Assembly (NCBI GenBank): GCA_964017195.1
Contig: CAXHKT010000132.1
Coordinates: 65,001 to 129,000 of the forward strand
Source: Siderastrea radians
Lineage: Eukaryota; Cnidaria; Anthozoa; Scleractinia; Rhizangiidae
Direction of reading: 5' to 3'
DNA: 64,000 nt
This document shows, piece by piece, positions 10,970 to 24,128 of the stretch (positions are counted from its first letter, which is position 1; the number at the start of each line of letters is the position of its first letter). The position numbers and the translations under genes were made by a program. The notes under the pieces are model-generated. The model saw only the letters and a program-made list of their open reading frames with translations. It was not told the origin of the DNA and searched no databases.

Positions 10970-13900
10970 TTTTAATGCTTTATTAAGGTACACAGAAAGT
11001 TTACAAAATAGACAGTAACAAATAACAAAACAACAATTACAAGCTGCTAAAAAAAAGGGCGTTACACAAGCTACGTTATGTAGAGAAAGAAAGAAAAAAA
11101 ACAACAGCAACAACAACGTAGTACACAAAAAAGGTGCTAGGCAAACAGAATCAGTCAATAAAGTAAGACATACTTTAAGTAGCAGAAATTGCAGGGCTTG
11201 TAACACACTGGCAAGATAATGAAGTATACTTCTTGCAGGGGAGGTAAAGGAAAGCACTTTCTAGAAAAAGACTTTAAAATCTCCCATTTCTTTGGTACTT
11301 CAGCACCAGTTTTAACATCGATATCGTACACAGATTTCAGGTATTTTAAGAAGCCTTCTATTCTTGGAGCAGTTTCTTTCTTTTTACAAATCCAGATATA
11401 GTATCTAGCTAAGAGACAGCAAAAGTTAATTTGGCGATGGTGGCTTGAAGAATCCGGCCTCAGTCCTAGCGCAACGGATATTTCCAATTTGTAGTTGTCC
11501 GTAATAATATTGCGTCCATTTCACAGTGCGGTTAAGGAGTTCCAGAAGACGACTACCTCAGAGCATTCCCAGAAGAGATGCCGAAGCTTCTCCTGTTCTT
11601 TTCCACAGAAAGAGCACTTTGAATTGTCTTTTAGTCCAACTTTGTTTAGAAAATCGTTTGGTGCTATTCTTCGGTGTAATAGTTTAAATTGGAACTCTAA
11701 AAGTCTTGTAGTTTTTGTGCATTTAGAAGCTAGCAGGTAAGTTTTACGCCAATGGAAATCTTTGTCGTCTTCGTTGCAATCCTTAATCCTTTTTTGTTGA
11801 TTTTGAGTTGGCGCAATGGATTTCTTTGATATGAGTTTAGCGTATATGAGACTGCTTGCACGGTTAGGTTTTGAAAAATTTTCCAGCAGGCTTTCATATT
11901 TGGGATATTGATTACAAAGGCCCTTACATTTGCTCCAGAGGGATTTGATTGCAGAGAGGAGCCCATGAAACTTAAGGGGGCAAGTGGGGAGGTTGTATTT
12001 GCTCTGAAAATCGGTCAAAGATAAGAAGTTGTTGTGACTATCTTTCAAGTCCTTTACTTTTCTGATACCCTTGTTGAGCCAATCTTTGTAGAAAACCGGG
12101 CGGTTTTTAATTCTAAAGAGTGAATTGTACCACAGACATTGGTCATGAAATTGGTTTTCCGCCGTGATGCGGTCTTCCAAATTAGCTTCGGACCAAATTG
12201 ACAGAATCTCACTAATGAAACAGTTTGAGACATTGAGAAGGTTAGTCGTGTCTTCCTTGTTCAGATTACTCATGAAAGCTAATGTGCCTCCATATTTCTG
12301 GAGCTCCATTTCCATTGATTTTCTTTATCCAGATACTTTTTTACCCACGTGGCCTTTAGGGACTTGTTGAAAGACTGTATATCAATCATCATGAGGCCAC
12401 CATTTGAGTAGTCATTAATCATGATGTTTCGTTTGATTTTGTCACCTTTTTCATTCCGAAGGAATGTATAAAAGAGTTTGTTGACACCTTAATTGCTTTC
12501 TCATTAGTACGTAATGGCGACAAAATGTAGACAAGTTGAGAAGCAACTAGGCTCTTTAAAACTGCAATTTTTCCAAACAAGGTTAACCTTCGATATTTCC
12601 AACAACTCAAAATATTTCGTACTTTGTCTACCTTTTCGTTATAATTTAAAGCCGCTGTTTCTTCAGGGTCGATCGAGAACCATACACCTAAAGCTTTGAC
12701 TTTATATCTAGGCCATTTAAAGTTACTCCCCGGAAATTGAATTGGATCCTTACCACAGTTACTTCCGATCCAAAACGCTTCAGTTTTTGTGTCGTTGAGT
12801 CTGAGGCCGGACACTTCGTAGAAATCGTCTAGCATTTCGAGAGAAGCGACTTAAGATTTCTTTGACCCGTCCAGAGTAAGAGTTGTGTCATCTGCATATT
12901 GGCTCAATTTGATCTCTTTGTTGTTTACCAGAATTCCAACAATTTTTTTGTTTTTACGAATAGCCTTGGCCAATACTTCGGCTGACAAAATGGACAAGTA
13001 AGGCGAGAGAGGACAGCCCTGTCTAACACCTCTTTGTATGTCAAAGAAATTGCTCGCCCATCCATTATTCAAGACAAAGCTTCTGGGCAACGATAAAAAA
13101 GGTTTATCCAGCTTAAAATCCCTTTACCGAAGCCAAAATGTTCGAGAGTTTTTCTGATAAAAGTCCATTCTAGTGTGTGAAGGCTTCTTCAAAATCGAGG
13201 AACAGGATTAGGCCCGGAATATTATTCTCTTTGGCGAAACAAATGACACTTTCCAGAAGGCAGATGTTTTCTCCTATAAGTCTAAACCCCTTTATAATGC
13301 CTTTTATAATGCCTCTTTTTTGTGTTATTGATAGTTGGCCCGATTCATAAGCAAAATTAAGTGGACTGATAAGAATGGAGGAAATATCTTTCCAAAAAAC
13401 TTTGTAAAACTCCGCTGGCAATCAATCAGTCCCAGGAGTCTTTTCTGATTCCATCTATTTTAGTGCCTCTAAGTATTCTTTGTCCGTGAGCAGCCCTTCA
13501 CAGGCTTCCCGCTCGTCATCTCGAAGGACTGTACGATTTTCCTGCCTAAAGAAAGCAGATGTGTCTTGAGCATTATGTGGATCAATTTTGGATGAGTGGA
13601 GATTCTTATAAAAAGAGACACATTCGGTTAATATTTCTTTATCCGAAGTGACAAAATTGTTTTCCTTTACCTTAATCTGACTTGTTATCCCGTGGTTGTA
13701 ATGTCGTTTTTCAAGATTTAGAAAGTACTTAGTATTTTTTTCTCCTTCGTTGTGCCATCAAGTCTTCGATCTCAGGATTGCTCCTTTAGTGCGTGTTTCA
13801 ATAATTCTTTCAAGTTCTCCTTTCTTTTTGCTGAGTTGCTCTTCAAGCTGTAAATTTTGCAAGTTGGTTTTTTTTCTGTCGTCAATTTTCTTCTCTAGTC

Positions 13901-14010
13901 TGGCAATCGTTTGTTCTAGTGCTGCCTGCCGTTGTTTTGTTTGTTTCTTTTTAATTTTGGAATAGTAAATTTTATGGTAAATAGCCAAATTTAGTTGTCA
14001 AGAAAGCAAA
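10970..14010 (-). mobile_element. Decayed L1/Tx1-like non-LTR retrotransposon, 5'-truncated
   Basis: Reading the minus strand, the linker before the RT is seen near 13.99-13.45 kb (a lysine-rich coiled segment, then WHNEGEKNTKYFLNLEKRHY). RT fragments follow: LFLDFEEAF (about 13.19 kb), RGVRQGCPLSPYL and SQYADDTTL with the catalytic YADD box (about 13.04-12.88 kb), then thumb sequence at 12.8-12.4 kb. The C-terminal region at 12.3-11.5 kb holds a CSFCGKEQEKLRHLFWEC zinc-knuckle-like motif, and the frame continues in pieces to about 11.16 kb. An AATAAA-type signal sits near 10.99 kb. No endonuclease domain is present. Several stops and frameshifts make it inactive. It lies in the intron between the FN3 exon and the next SRCR exon. 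Confidence 0.85.
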
Positions 14011-14879
14011 CGTTTCAATCTTATTTTTAAACAAAAGGCTATTTGTTTCCATGTTGGGGAAACTTTTATGGCTGAATTATACAAAGCAAGTATTCAATGC
14101 AATTATTGGAATAAATGCAGTATTAAAAAAGTAAATCCAAAACACATTTTGCCAATTTTTTTAGAATGGCTTAGAGATTCCTTACTTTTTTGTATCTAAT
14201 AATGATGCGCATAACCTGTAAAAAAGTCCGTATTTATGGCAAGTTCGCTGGACAAAACACCGAGCCCGGTAATGAAATTGAAAGGACAAATTTCAAATTT
14301 CTTAACGTTATATCTTTTGAGCGGAGAAACATATATCACTATTTTTTCAGGTTTGAGATCTGTGTAACAAGTTTATTCAGAAACCGACATAACATATCCC
14401 ATAATACTAAGAGCAAAATTTGGCGCCGACTTTGTGACGTCATTTTGCCGAAATATGTCAAAACTGGAAAAATTAAAATCACGAAATTTTACAAAATGAC
14501 GAGTTTTATATTGCTGCAAAATATCAGGGTAGTCGCTTCAAAACTCAACAAGTTATTTGAAATTTGAATTTCCTACCATTTGTTACTAAAAATAACTTAA
14601 GAGGGATTAGGATGGGGATAGGGCCTATAGGGGGGAGTAGCTCTCCTACCCCTTTATCCTCTCTTGTCGGTGCTAATTGCAAGCCGTCTTGCGCATCACA
14701 CGTCTATGTGAGATATCGATGCATTGTATAATGCGCACACATTTCAGTGCGCGCGTATTGACTAATTGGCTGCGCTGATTACATCCCCTGAAAAGATTTC
14801 CGTCTGCATACTACATGTAACAAATTTTAACATTTAACAATAAAGATGTTTGCAGTTTTTAACATCTTTTAAGATGTAC
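14011..14879. other. Intron sequence, nothing recognised
   Basis: AT-rich sequence between the LINE 5' truncation and the SRCR exon. A 125-codon open frame on the plus strand (14190-14567) has no recognisable motif and is probably chance. Confidence 0.5.
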
Positions 14880-15218
14880 CTTTCTGACTGCAGACAACAC
14901 TTGCCGCTTGGCCAAGTATGCAAAAGTTAAATCCCCAGTTATTGTGTCTACATTCGCGTATTGAGGCTTCGTTTCCGTCACACTGCACGTATTCCATCCA
15001 AATGAGTCCTTTTTCGCTTGCAATAACACGTTCAATAAAATATTTTCTCTTCTTTAGCTGTCTGTCAACAGAGTCTAAAGCGCTGTTATATCCCAGCTGA
15101 CGACAGACTACATAAGAATCTCTAATGCCCCAGCCGTGGCTACACACAGATCTCCAAAATCCATGATGCAGTACCTCCACAATTCCTCTGTTTAGTGATG
15201 ATCCATTAGCAAGTCTCA
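14880..15218 (-). CDS. Exon encoding an SRCR domain
   Basis: A 339-nt exon (113 codons), phase 1-1, with acceptor ACTTATAG| and donor AAAG|GTACAT. The protein starts VRLANGSS, shows WRSVCSHGWGIRDSYVVCRQLGY, and ends QAASVVCSQK. Six cysteines are visible (VC, VC, QC, EC, FC, VC), the group A count. SRCR domains are secreted or receptor ectodomain modules that bind microbial and endogenous ligands. The central stretch between the second and third cysteines (KKRKYFIERV) is somewhat longer than usual. It is one of a series with the exons at 16.6, 34.3, 36.6 and 37.0 kb. Confidence 0.88.
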
Positions 15219-15264
15219 CTATAAGTAGTAAACAGAATTATAAAATGTGTTTATTTACCATTTG

Positions 15265-15555
15265 GAGCGATTTTCAAATGAGTGTCGTAAAACTAAAACC
15301 AAAGTAATTACTCTAACCAATGAAAACAGGGACAAAAACAAAATGAACCAATCAGAAATCGAAGCAGATACAAGGAACTAGCGTCAAGCACGGGAAATCG
15401 CGTGCGAACTGGTCGCCATTTGTTTGGGTTTTATTTCCGGTTGGCTGAGAAAGTGGCGCAAGCTTTTTTTAGCCAATCAGAGAGCGTATTAAAGCAAAAC
15501 CAAAGCAAACACAATAATTATTACTTTCGACACTCGATTGAAAACTGCTCAATCG
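15265..15555. mobile_element. MITE with GAGC..TTTTCAA ends
   Basis: The ends are inverted: GAGCGATTTTCAAATGAGTG on the left and, in complement, GAGCAGTTTTCAATCGAGTG on the right, followed by a CCAAAG block in both arms. There is no coding capacity and no clean target duplication. The right end also resembles sequence at about 26585-26650, so the family has a second, partial member in the window. Confidence 0.5.
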
Positions 15556-15671
15556 GAGTCAGGAGTCAGCCCTGCCAGGGTAGTTTTTTGCTAGGTTTCC
15601 ACTTTCAAGTGGATTTGAGGTTATGTTTAGTGGTCCGAAGTCGTACACGAATAAGTCGTGAAATAGTAGGT

Positions 15672-16427
15672 TGGTAGGTAAACTTTATTTAAACACGCTT
15701 GCCCCGTCAGCTTACATAAAACTAAAAGCTGGTTTCCACAAGGGGCTGTGGCTACAACAAAAAGATTAAAGCTACTAACAATTCCTTAAAATAATAACGT
15801 ATATATCTAGTTACTTATATTATCTACTGATTATATTCTTAACAGTTTTTTTTTAAATCAGGAAAACGTGTGTGCATTAATTCTATTATTAAAGATAGGA
15901 AGGGTTTCAGATTCGCGAAGTGCAACCGGAAGCGAGTTCCATAGTTTTTCTCCACGTAGCAAAAACTTTTCTTCAGGTATTCAGTTCTAGGTAGTGGTAA
16001 TTGAAGAGAGGTAGAGGAGCCTCTGAGGTTACAATGTGAAGTACTTTTCTTTGTGCAAGGCGGTTAGGTGCCAAGCCATTGATCGCTTTATACATTTGTT
16101 TTGCTTTTGACTTTGCCCGTTGGTGTCAAGAGTTTCTTAGCCTAAAGCATTTAAAGCATCAATGGCAGAAGTATTATTGCTCAAATTCAATATTAGGCGT
16201 GCAGATCTATTCTGAAGTTTCTGGAGTCTATCTGAGAGCCCTTGACCTAGGGTATCCCAAACCTCACTACAGTAATTAAAATGAGGCTGGACTAGTGCAT
16301 TATATATCGAGACTAGAGTGTCTCTTTTGACAAAATCCCGAATTCGCCTCATGGCTCCTATTCCTGAGCTATCTTTCTTAGCAACATTTTTAATGTGCTT
16401 GACCCAAGATAGGTGTTGATCAGTCCG
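15672..16427 (-). mobile_element. Jockey/CR1-like LINE 3' fragment
   Basis: Minus-strand translation in broken frames gives DQHLSWVKHIKNVAKKDSSG, then RDTLVSIYNALVQPHFNYCS, WDTLGQGLSDRLQKLQNRSA (about 16.43-16.14 kb), and EKLWNSLPVALRE near 15.95 kb. These are typical of the region following the RT catalytic domain in Jockey/CR1-type elements. Stops interrupt the frame between the pieces. An AATAAA signal lies near 15.69 kb. The copy is 5'-truncated and dead, inside an SRCR-gene intron. Confidence 0.8.
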
Positions 16428-16602
16428 TCACTTTCATGACATATAAACTGGTGTCTGAGAAATACTGAGAAAACTTGCCGAAGTGCAGGAGCAATCTGTG
16501 ATACATCACGCTTATATCTGAGGGGTGGGGAGAAGAACCGACTTATTACTAAATAGAGGAAGAAGGCAACAGAGAGAGACTAAGAATTCCTACCTTCCTC
16601 AC

Positions 16603-16905
16603 CGCTGCACACTACACTTGCTTTATTGTTGTTTGAGCAAAGGTGATTTTTCCACCCATCGTGTGGACATAAAAATATTGATCGCTCATGACCAAAGCAC
16701 TTCAAATTGCTTAACCACGTAGTTTTAACTTCATTGTCGCCAATAATCTTTGATCCAAACGCTAGAGCTCTTTCGTAACCCAGCTCTTTACAAACCACAT
16801 CAGCGTCGTATTTGTCCCACAGGTCAGCGCAGACCCAGCCCCAGCTGTTGTTGTAATAAACTTGAACCATGCCATCTTGGAATGAAAGGCCCTCCACTAA
16901 ACGGA
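16603..16905 (-). CDS. Exon encoding an SRCR domain
   Basis: Acceptor CATTTTTAG| and phase 1 start, giving VRLVEGLSFQDGMVQVYYNN, then GWVCADLWDKYDADVVCKELGY and KASVVCSG. Six cysteines. Two donors keep phase 1: AGCG|GTGAGG, used here (303 nt), or GAAG|GTAGGA nine bases later, which would end the exon at 16594. Same gene series as the other SRCR exons. It is closest in appearance to the 36.6-kb exon (both have YYN..WGWVCAD.WDK.DADV), suggesting a domain duplication. Confidence 0.88.
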
Positions 16906-18000
16906 CTAAAAATGTGGTCCATTAGTAAAAATAAAGTAAGCAGTTGTTAGACTGTCAAATGACATGTTTTCCCTTGGTGACTGCGTCCACTATCTGACAT
17001 TTTGTTGTTTTCCCAGTTACAAACATCGATACAAATTTATTCCAAGAAACCTAAGTGGAAGGTACATTCAAAAATCATAACAAATCGAAATGCCTGTTGG
17101 GAAAAAACAAAGCAGAGTGTCTAGCTATGTAATTGTATGTATATGTCGGAGCAAGTCTATTACAGGTAATCAACCTGCCAGTGAGCCAAAAAAAAATGTT
17201 TATTATATACATACTGAGATTTGCTCACAACTTTTCCCATGTGAAAACCTGCCTCAAAAATTGAACTAGCCAATCGCCGCAGCGAAATGATTTTCTCACA
17301 CGTGCAGAAAGCGTTTCCTCCAATCAGGAAGCACCTGTCAAAACTTACGATTTCACTCGTAGGTTGAATCGCCGGAAGGTTTTGAAGCCGTGCTTTTGTA
17401 AAAAAAAAAAAAAAAAAAAAAACATTTAAATGCCTGCAAATTTATATTTCTTCACGTAATTGTAAATTTATTGCAAATTTACCTTACAAAATCAAATTCA
17501 TTTGTATAATACAAGAAACTCTTATAAATTTCGTTTGTCTTTCTGTCGTACTCGAATCAAACAATTTTACGTCTTTTATCAAGGACCTAAATTTTATAAC
17601 ACCTTAAACACCGCCATCGTCAACTCTTCCTTCCCTTTCTCCTTCAAAGGCATTTCTTTGTAAAAATTATTAGTATATTCTTACAAAAATCTGAAAAAAA
17701 AAACTGTTTAATGTTCAGCATTTGTAAACTTCCTTAATATTGATTGTTACTTTAATTTCCTTCTGACAATAATTTGTATCCGTCGCCGAATATGCCATCT
17801 TTGAAAAATTGTAATTGAGGAGGCCTAATTAACATAAGCTTCATAGTTTCCTTTAGACCTCCTCGCCATTACTTTCTACATTTTTGTTTTCTTTTTTTTG
17901 TAATCATAATCATGTAATTTATAATGTGTAGCAAATAAATACAAATACAAATACAAAAATACAAATTGCTCACAGTTCAAATACATTAAAGCCAATTGAT
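16906..18000. other. Intron or intergenic sequence with poly-A and a LINE-like tail
   Basis: No exon seen. A run of 23 A lies at 17400-17422. From roughly 17700 to 17965 (plus strand) the sequence resembles the 3' end of a non-LTR retroelement: a T-rich tract, then TAATGTGTAGCAAATAAATA and a CAAATA repeat tail near 17935-17965. That assignment is tentative. Confidence 0.4.
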
Positions 18001-18019
18001 GACTATATTATCGAGCAAT

Positions 18020-18327
18020 AGCATAAAAAAAAAAACACCAAAGCAAAAATGACGAGAGATTTGAAGCTTTTCATTGAGTTTGCGAGTGAGAAACAAGACC
18101 AAAGAAATCTCGAAGACATCGAAGCTAAACAACTCAACGAATATCTCTGTGGGCTCATCCTGAGTGTGAAGCGAAGAAACGGCCAAGACTATGAGCTTTC
18201 GAATCTTCGAGATCTGTTTTCAAGTTTTAATAGACATTTGAAGGAGTGGAAATATCTCCTCCGTATTATCGAAGATGCCGTTGTTGAAAGTTACATGATA
18301 CATGAACGTGCAAGGTACATTGATTAA
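18020..18327 (+). pseudogene. Crypton/ZMYM-QRICH1-like N-terminal domain fragment
   Basis: An open frame reads KKNTKAKMTRDLKLFIEFAS, then IEAKQLNEYLCGLILSVKRR, YELSNLRDLFSSFNRHLKE, and stops after HERARYID. This pattern (a K/T-rich start, 'DLKLF..F', 'L...L..FILSVKRKDG..YE...LR....S..R.L') is the N-terminal core-binding-like part of Crypton-derived tyrosine recombinase proteins (DUF3504; in vertebrates ZMYM2-4, QRICH1 and KCTD1). No catalytic C-terminal half follows. It is most likely an orphan exon or transposon fragment. The ATG at 18049 is internal to the domain, so it is probably not the true start. Confidence 0.6.
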
Positions 18328-21300
18328 ATTATTTATTTGTTGTACTTGTCCTTCTTTACATTTCATTTGTAGAATTAAAAACTGTTGTAAATTGCCTGTA
18401 AAGTTGATCCAAAAATATTCATTTTAGCGGAACTCATACTAAGAGGCGTGCTGTAATTTCTTATGGTCAATGTCAAGCGGAATGGCTCGCGGGCGCGTGC
18501 GCTGTACTTCCGTACGCCCGTCCCTTGCATTTCATGACATTCTGACATGAGGCAATTTTCGCCCAGCTTCTTGCCAATGCCAATGCCCTTGCGAGGAATC
18601 GAGTTAGTCTTTGACGTGGCAAACTAGACGTTAGCTTCGCGTTAGCTAATGAAACTCGACTGCTGGTCCCGAATGCCTATTAAGTGGAATATGAATGTCT
18701 TAGAGAGGAGCAATGTGGATTGCTTTAGCCCGATGATTGCTGAGTTTCTCGGAATTATTCCTCATTTCACAGAATACTACGGTATGGTACATTCGCTTTT
18801 ATTTATAAGGATCCCGCTACCTCAACTCGCTTATTTCCAATTCCTCATTATCTCGAACAAAGAGAAATTTGTCTTGGCTTTGGTCATAAATATAATATTT
18901 CCAGTTATTTACTTTACGTCGATAACCCGCTTCGGTTATCTCAGATTCTTGGCAACGCCTTGAAGGATACCAGTATGTTTTGTTTTCCCGCAGCCAACTG
19001 TAGCCAGGCAAAGGAGAAAAACAGCTTTTAAAAGCTTGCAACGAAGTAAAAGACGAAAACAAGTACCAACGCAAATCGTCAAGATGTTAACTCATTGAAT
19101 AACAAAAGAATAACAAACAGCACATTTGTTATATGCCTCGTTCTTGTAAACTCTGAGTTAATAGAATTAATCCAGTCATTGTTTACCTCGGCAAAACCAG
19201 ACCAAATTCCATGCAAGTATCGAATCGATGAAAAAGCATATCCTCATTTATGAATTTATTGAAGTAGGTCTTAAACATTCTTTAAATCTAATTCTGATTT
19301 CTGAATTGTTTGCTCGAATTTCAATTATTTGGCTTCACTTAAGGTGGCTCATCTGGATTTTTCCGAGGTACACCATACCAACTTTGAACGGCTAATACTT
19401 TACTGTCTGAGCTCGGTGGGGCAAGCTGCTTCACACATTTACCAGAGACTGAATGAACTTGTCGAAAAAGTAGTTTGATTGACTTCGGTGTTACCATAGC
19501 AACGAAACGATGACGTTATGATTTTGTATATCAGCAATTTTCTCGACATCTAGACCTAAACTTTTAAAACGACCTATTGTCTCTTATAGTCTAGATTTAG
19601 ATCTTCAAGACTGTAAAGGTTGAAAAAATTCTACGAGAGCGTTTTCGAAAAAAATCGGGTTGAATTTTTCCAGTAAAAAATTACAGATTTCCGGTTTTTT
19701 CCTATTGTTTCATTGGTACCAGTGTTATCCTGACAGACTGAAACAATGTTTTCACCATATGTCATAGCAGTAGCATACAGCTACTTTTCCTGAAGGTTTC
19801 ATCCGGTTTGCTTCCCTAGATTTCAAATAATGTAATCAGAAGTAATGTCTCAAATATGCTCATTTTACACAGAGAAGCAGCGTCTTTGTTACGGAAGCTT
19901 TTATTCAAAAACTGGTCAATGAATTTTCTTTTAAATCTTGGGATCTTAAGTCCAACATGTATTGAACTATCCCTGTAAATGACGCGCGCATTGAATCATT
20001 TTAAGGGCGCGAAATACAAATAAAAGTATAGGAGACTTTTCCACTCGTGTCCAAAATTTTCATTGCCGCATCATTTGTTGACAGTCGGTTTATTTCAGGA
20101 GTTTCTCTTTTGTCTGTATCCTACATATTTGTGTGCTTTGGGATCAACAAGTTTGCCATACCTGCTTGCTGCGCTTCGCTGGTGCCGTAGGTATCGTGAA
20201 AATTCTGTTCTTAGTATAATGGCAATTAACATAAGGCTTTCATTGTCATTGTATTAAAAAGATGCGTGGAACGCCTGGAGGTTAAAAATTGCTCGCGAAC
20301 GAAGTGGCGTCTTTTCGTCGATGTTTCGGAGGAAAACTGCTTCAAAATAATCAATCTCTTCGGCGTTTACATGTATGTTTTTGAGGATGAAAAGCAGCTG
20401 CTTTGTCACCAATTTTAGGCAAATCTTTCTGTTTTATGCGGAAAATGCTCTGAAAATGCGGAGGATGCGGACGTTAAAGAATTATGCTTGCATTATTGCA
20501 GAATTATGATTGCATAAGCACGTATCTTTATACATTTTTGTGCTATTGTTCTTCTATTCTTTGTGAAAACAGTAATTGCATGTTTTGGATTATAAAGAAG
20601 GGTGGGGCAATTTGCAAGAAACCCCAGAACTTTACTAGTGTCCTGTCAGTTTTACCGATTTTCTTTTTAATGTGCGGCTGGGGACTGGCACTAGCTATCC
20701 ACGCGAGTTGTGGAATTCAGATGTTCATCCTCATTATTTCACCAATATAGCGGCACGAAATGCTGCAAAACAGAGTATGACGAAATACCATCCACAAAAA
20801 TCCCTTAGCAACAGTGCAAGATCTGTAGTTAAGAATCTCCCTCCCTCAAGTTACAAAATCCTTTTTTCACGCTGATGTGAGATTTATTCTGGATGGCTAT
20901 TTGGTTAATTAACTTAATGCAGAATGAATCAAACAGTTAAACCATGTTCACATGATACCGGTATGAACTCAGCCAGGTATGACTCACACTGTTACGCGAT
21001 TTTGTGCTGTAATCATGTAACAAATACAGAGAAGCAAGAGGGAACTGGGGTGAACTTGTATCAGAATGAAAACCACACAATGTACTGGTGTCATGTAAAC
21101 ACCCCCTCAGACTAAAGTTGAGCAGCTCTCAAGAACGTTTAACAACATCCTCAGATACCCAGGGGCAGTAAAACCCTGATTTTTTTAAAGTGGTGGAACT
21201 CAGACTGGTACAATTGTTTACATGAGACCGGTCCGAAAGTCAGACTGGCGTAAGTAAATACAGTTTAGCTTTTATCCACCAGCTTGGAATACTTTAATGC

Positions 21301-23499
21301 CACTTATTTAAATGCACATGCTCAAAACAAATATGTTAAGAAATTGTTGTAGTTTTTCATGTGAGGGTGCGTGCTCAGTGCATGACGTGGCATGATTTTG
21401 CAATGTGAATTGGGGCCGTAGTATGGATGCGCAGAAAAAAATAGCGCAAATGTCCTTAGAACCTCCCTAAACCCATGGGCTTACTTTTGGCAATTGAGAC
21501 AATTAAAATCTGCTTTGTTTTCCATACAGGTTTTTATACCATCAGCCTGATTTCAGAAAAATATGCAGTTTATTGTAAGGTTTTAGTTAATAAATTTGTA
21601 CTCTTAGCTACATGTATGTTCCTAGGCAGACATTATCAATTTAAGTAAAAAAATTGAAGAGCAGTTATGAAAAAATGTGTTATATTTTTTGTCTTTTTCT
21701 GCGAAGGGTTTTGATGTTGGTGATTAGTTTGACTGCATCCACATACACTTTGTGTTCCCTCAGTGACACATTCATACACCAGTAGCATTTATTCGGGAGT
21801 AACCCTACTCCCCCCCCCCCCTCCACACACACACACACATAACTAACTTCCCAGGAATGGTGATTCAGACTTATTTGATTGAATTCACTTGATAGGGAAA
21901 ACTATTTCAAATGATAGATTCACCACAGTCTGATCCCCTCTTGTCAGTTCATTACCTGATAGGTTTCTGACTATTCTGAAATGATTTATGAATAGGTTTT
22001 TCTTTTTGTTTTCCTTTGCTACCAGATTATGGCAATCAGTAGCATTGCTCATTGGTGATATTAGATGCAGTGTAAAGGCTAATGATCAAACCAAAACAAA
22101 TAAAACCACAAGATTTACTACCATTACTGTCAGGGGTAGTAACAGAGTGAGTCACAATCCGTGCATCAAATTAAGTCACTAGTGATTACTGGACCATTTG
22201 TTATTCGCATTGGCAACACTGTTAGTCACAGACTGGTTTAATAATTGATTGATTGATTTTTAAGAGTCAGTGTCAGTAAAAATCAAAGATGGTCCTTAAC
22301 ATCGCGGACACAGCTCAAAATTAGATTTCGCTGATACTTTTTACATTGATAGTCTATTGTTCCAAAGTAAGCGAAACGGGTTTAGTTTGTTTAAATATTT
22401 CCTTATTTAAGAGTAATTAAATAAAAACCGTTGAGTCCGCATAAGGCCAAATTTGCTTATTCGAAGAACCGAAACTTCGCAGTGTTTATGGCGGCCTCGC
22501 GTGAGCAGAAAATAGCTTATAGATCATTTCTTGCGATAACTTTAAAGTTCGGTCCTTAGTCAATTTAACCATGGTAAAAAAATAAGTTATTTTCTTTCAA
22601 CGGGCATGTTGTGGACCTTTGTTCGAGGCCATTTTGAAGCCTTTCTTAATGTAGGACTGAGGTGGCCTAAAATACCGGCCAAAAAACCCTGTCGGTAAGC
22701 AGAAATTAAACCCCAGACTATACTGAGGATACAGCTAAGGGATAGCTCTTTTAAGTTCTGCTTGCATTTTCTTGGGATCTCTACTAGTTTTGCGAAGTGC
22801 CCTCCTGAAAGTTTGCTAATTTGACATGTTTATACTGATCGCCGCCATATTGAAACTGTAACCAAAATATCCACGCAAAATTTTAACATTTAAAAAAGGC
22901 TCGAAATCGTAAATTGTAGCAAAGTACAGCTTGTTAATGCAAATAGAAACTTGTTGTACCTTATCTTTAAAATGTTAAACAGAACTGACTGAGTAAAGTT
23001 TGCGCTGTTAAACTGCCGTCAATGGAATTACTAAACACCGACCTTTGAAATTTCGCTGGAGGGTGAAACATCAACTTTCGTTGAAACCGTCAGCTACAGT
23101 GGATGCCCTTTCTGTCATATCAGATCTTTTGGTTTAACTTCTTGGAAGAAAATCTTCCTCAAATCCTGTCTCGGAACTACACTCACAGACCACACAATCA
23201 GAATGAATAATCGGACTGTAGTCCTGAGCTATGTAAACACAATAAAACACCTGTGTAAATATTGCCACGGTGATGTACGCCTTGTTCCAAAATGGCAAAG
23301 TTCCGTGCCAATAATGTACTTCCTCCCTGATTAAACCTCGTTTTTCTCAAAAACAGCAATATAAGTGAAATTTGTATTTAATTGATTGGTGTCTGTAATG
23401 ACTACCTTCAAAAATAGATCCTGTTTCCACCAACACGGTGTTTTTTCCCTATCGTCTTCCGTGACACTTCAGTTTAAAGCTTGTGCATTCTGTACTTGA
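18328..23499. other. Long stretch without recognisable genes
   Basis: Open frames up to 104 codons occur on both strands, none with a recognised motif. Visible structure is limited to a short TTAAGGTGGCTC block at 19339-19350 (also at 30293) and a C-run joined to a CA repeat near 21807-21839. It may be the large intron of the SRCR gene, filled with old repeats. Confidence 0.4.
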
Positions 23500-23830
23500 T
23501 TAAAGTGCCACTGAGACCAGAATTTTGGTATTCCATGTTTTTATATTTTCGAACATAGTTTGTGGTTCTTAGTCACCATGCCAAATTTGTAACTTATTAC
23601 GACAACTAGAAGTTGCTTTTTTCGGACGGTTTTTGTCGAGATTTTGCGGCCGCCATTACTGGCCCTTGTTCCGGAAGCTGGCTTGCGAATGAGCGGAAGT
23701 GACGTCAGAGGCTCACCTCAAACCTAGTGCCTTCACATGGTTACTTGTCACGGAAAGTAAATTTTCCTCGAGGAAAGATTTCCTGCCAAGTGTTTGTCTA
23801 AGACTTTGAAATCTTCCTTGCTGCAGCAGT

Positions 23831-24128
23831 AATGACAGGTAGTACTTGTGTTGTACAGTGCCACAACAATAAATCCAACCAGCGAGCTGGTATTTTCCTT
23901 CATTGAAGCCCTGCGAGCGGATCCGCAATGGAAAAAAGGACAATGTTCTTACTCACACACAGTGGGAATTTCAACCCGAGAGGCATTTTGATCACTTCAC
24001 GGACGAGTTTTTCCAGAACTCTGTTCATGTCGCAAGATCCCAGAGGTCGATCATTCCATTGCCCATTCCAACTATATGGAAAAAAGGATCGAAAAAAAAA
24101 ACATTATCTGCGCGAACAAGACGAAAGG
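23831..24128 (+). pseudogene. Broken THAP-domain exon of the Kolobok-like element
   Basis: From ATG at 23831 the frame reads MTGSTCVVQCHNNKSNQRAG (the C-x3-C pair that opens a THAP zinc finger) but reaches a stop within about 24 codons. Another frame continues the domain with TQWEFQPERHFDHFTDEFFQ and a PIPTIW block, matching the Trp, the HF and the terminal 'VPT[IV]F' of THAP domains. The second zinc cysteine is replaced by Arg. A donor-like AAAG|GTAACT ends it at 24128. THAP domains bind transposon ends sequence-specifically. This copy is decayed. Confidence 0.6.

Noticed and set aside
11495..11740. Plus-strand open frame of 81 codons
   Set aside because: Antisense shadow of the LINE C-terminal coding region.
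14190..14567. Plus-strand open frame of 125 codons
   Set aside because: No motif, AT-rich low-complexity translation, antisense to the SRCR gene's intron. Likely chance.
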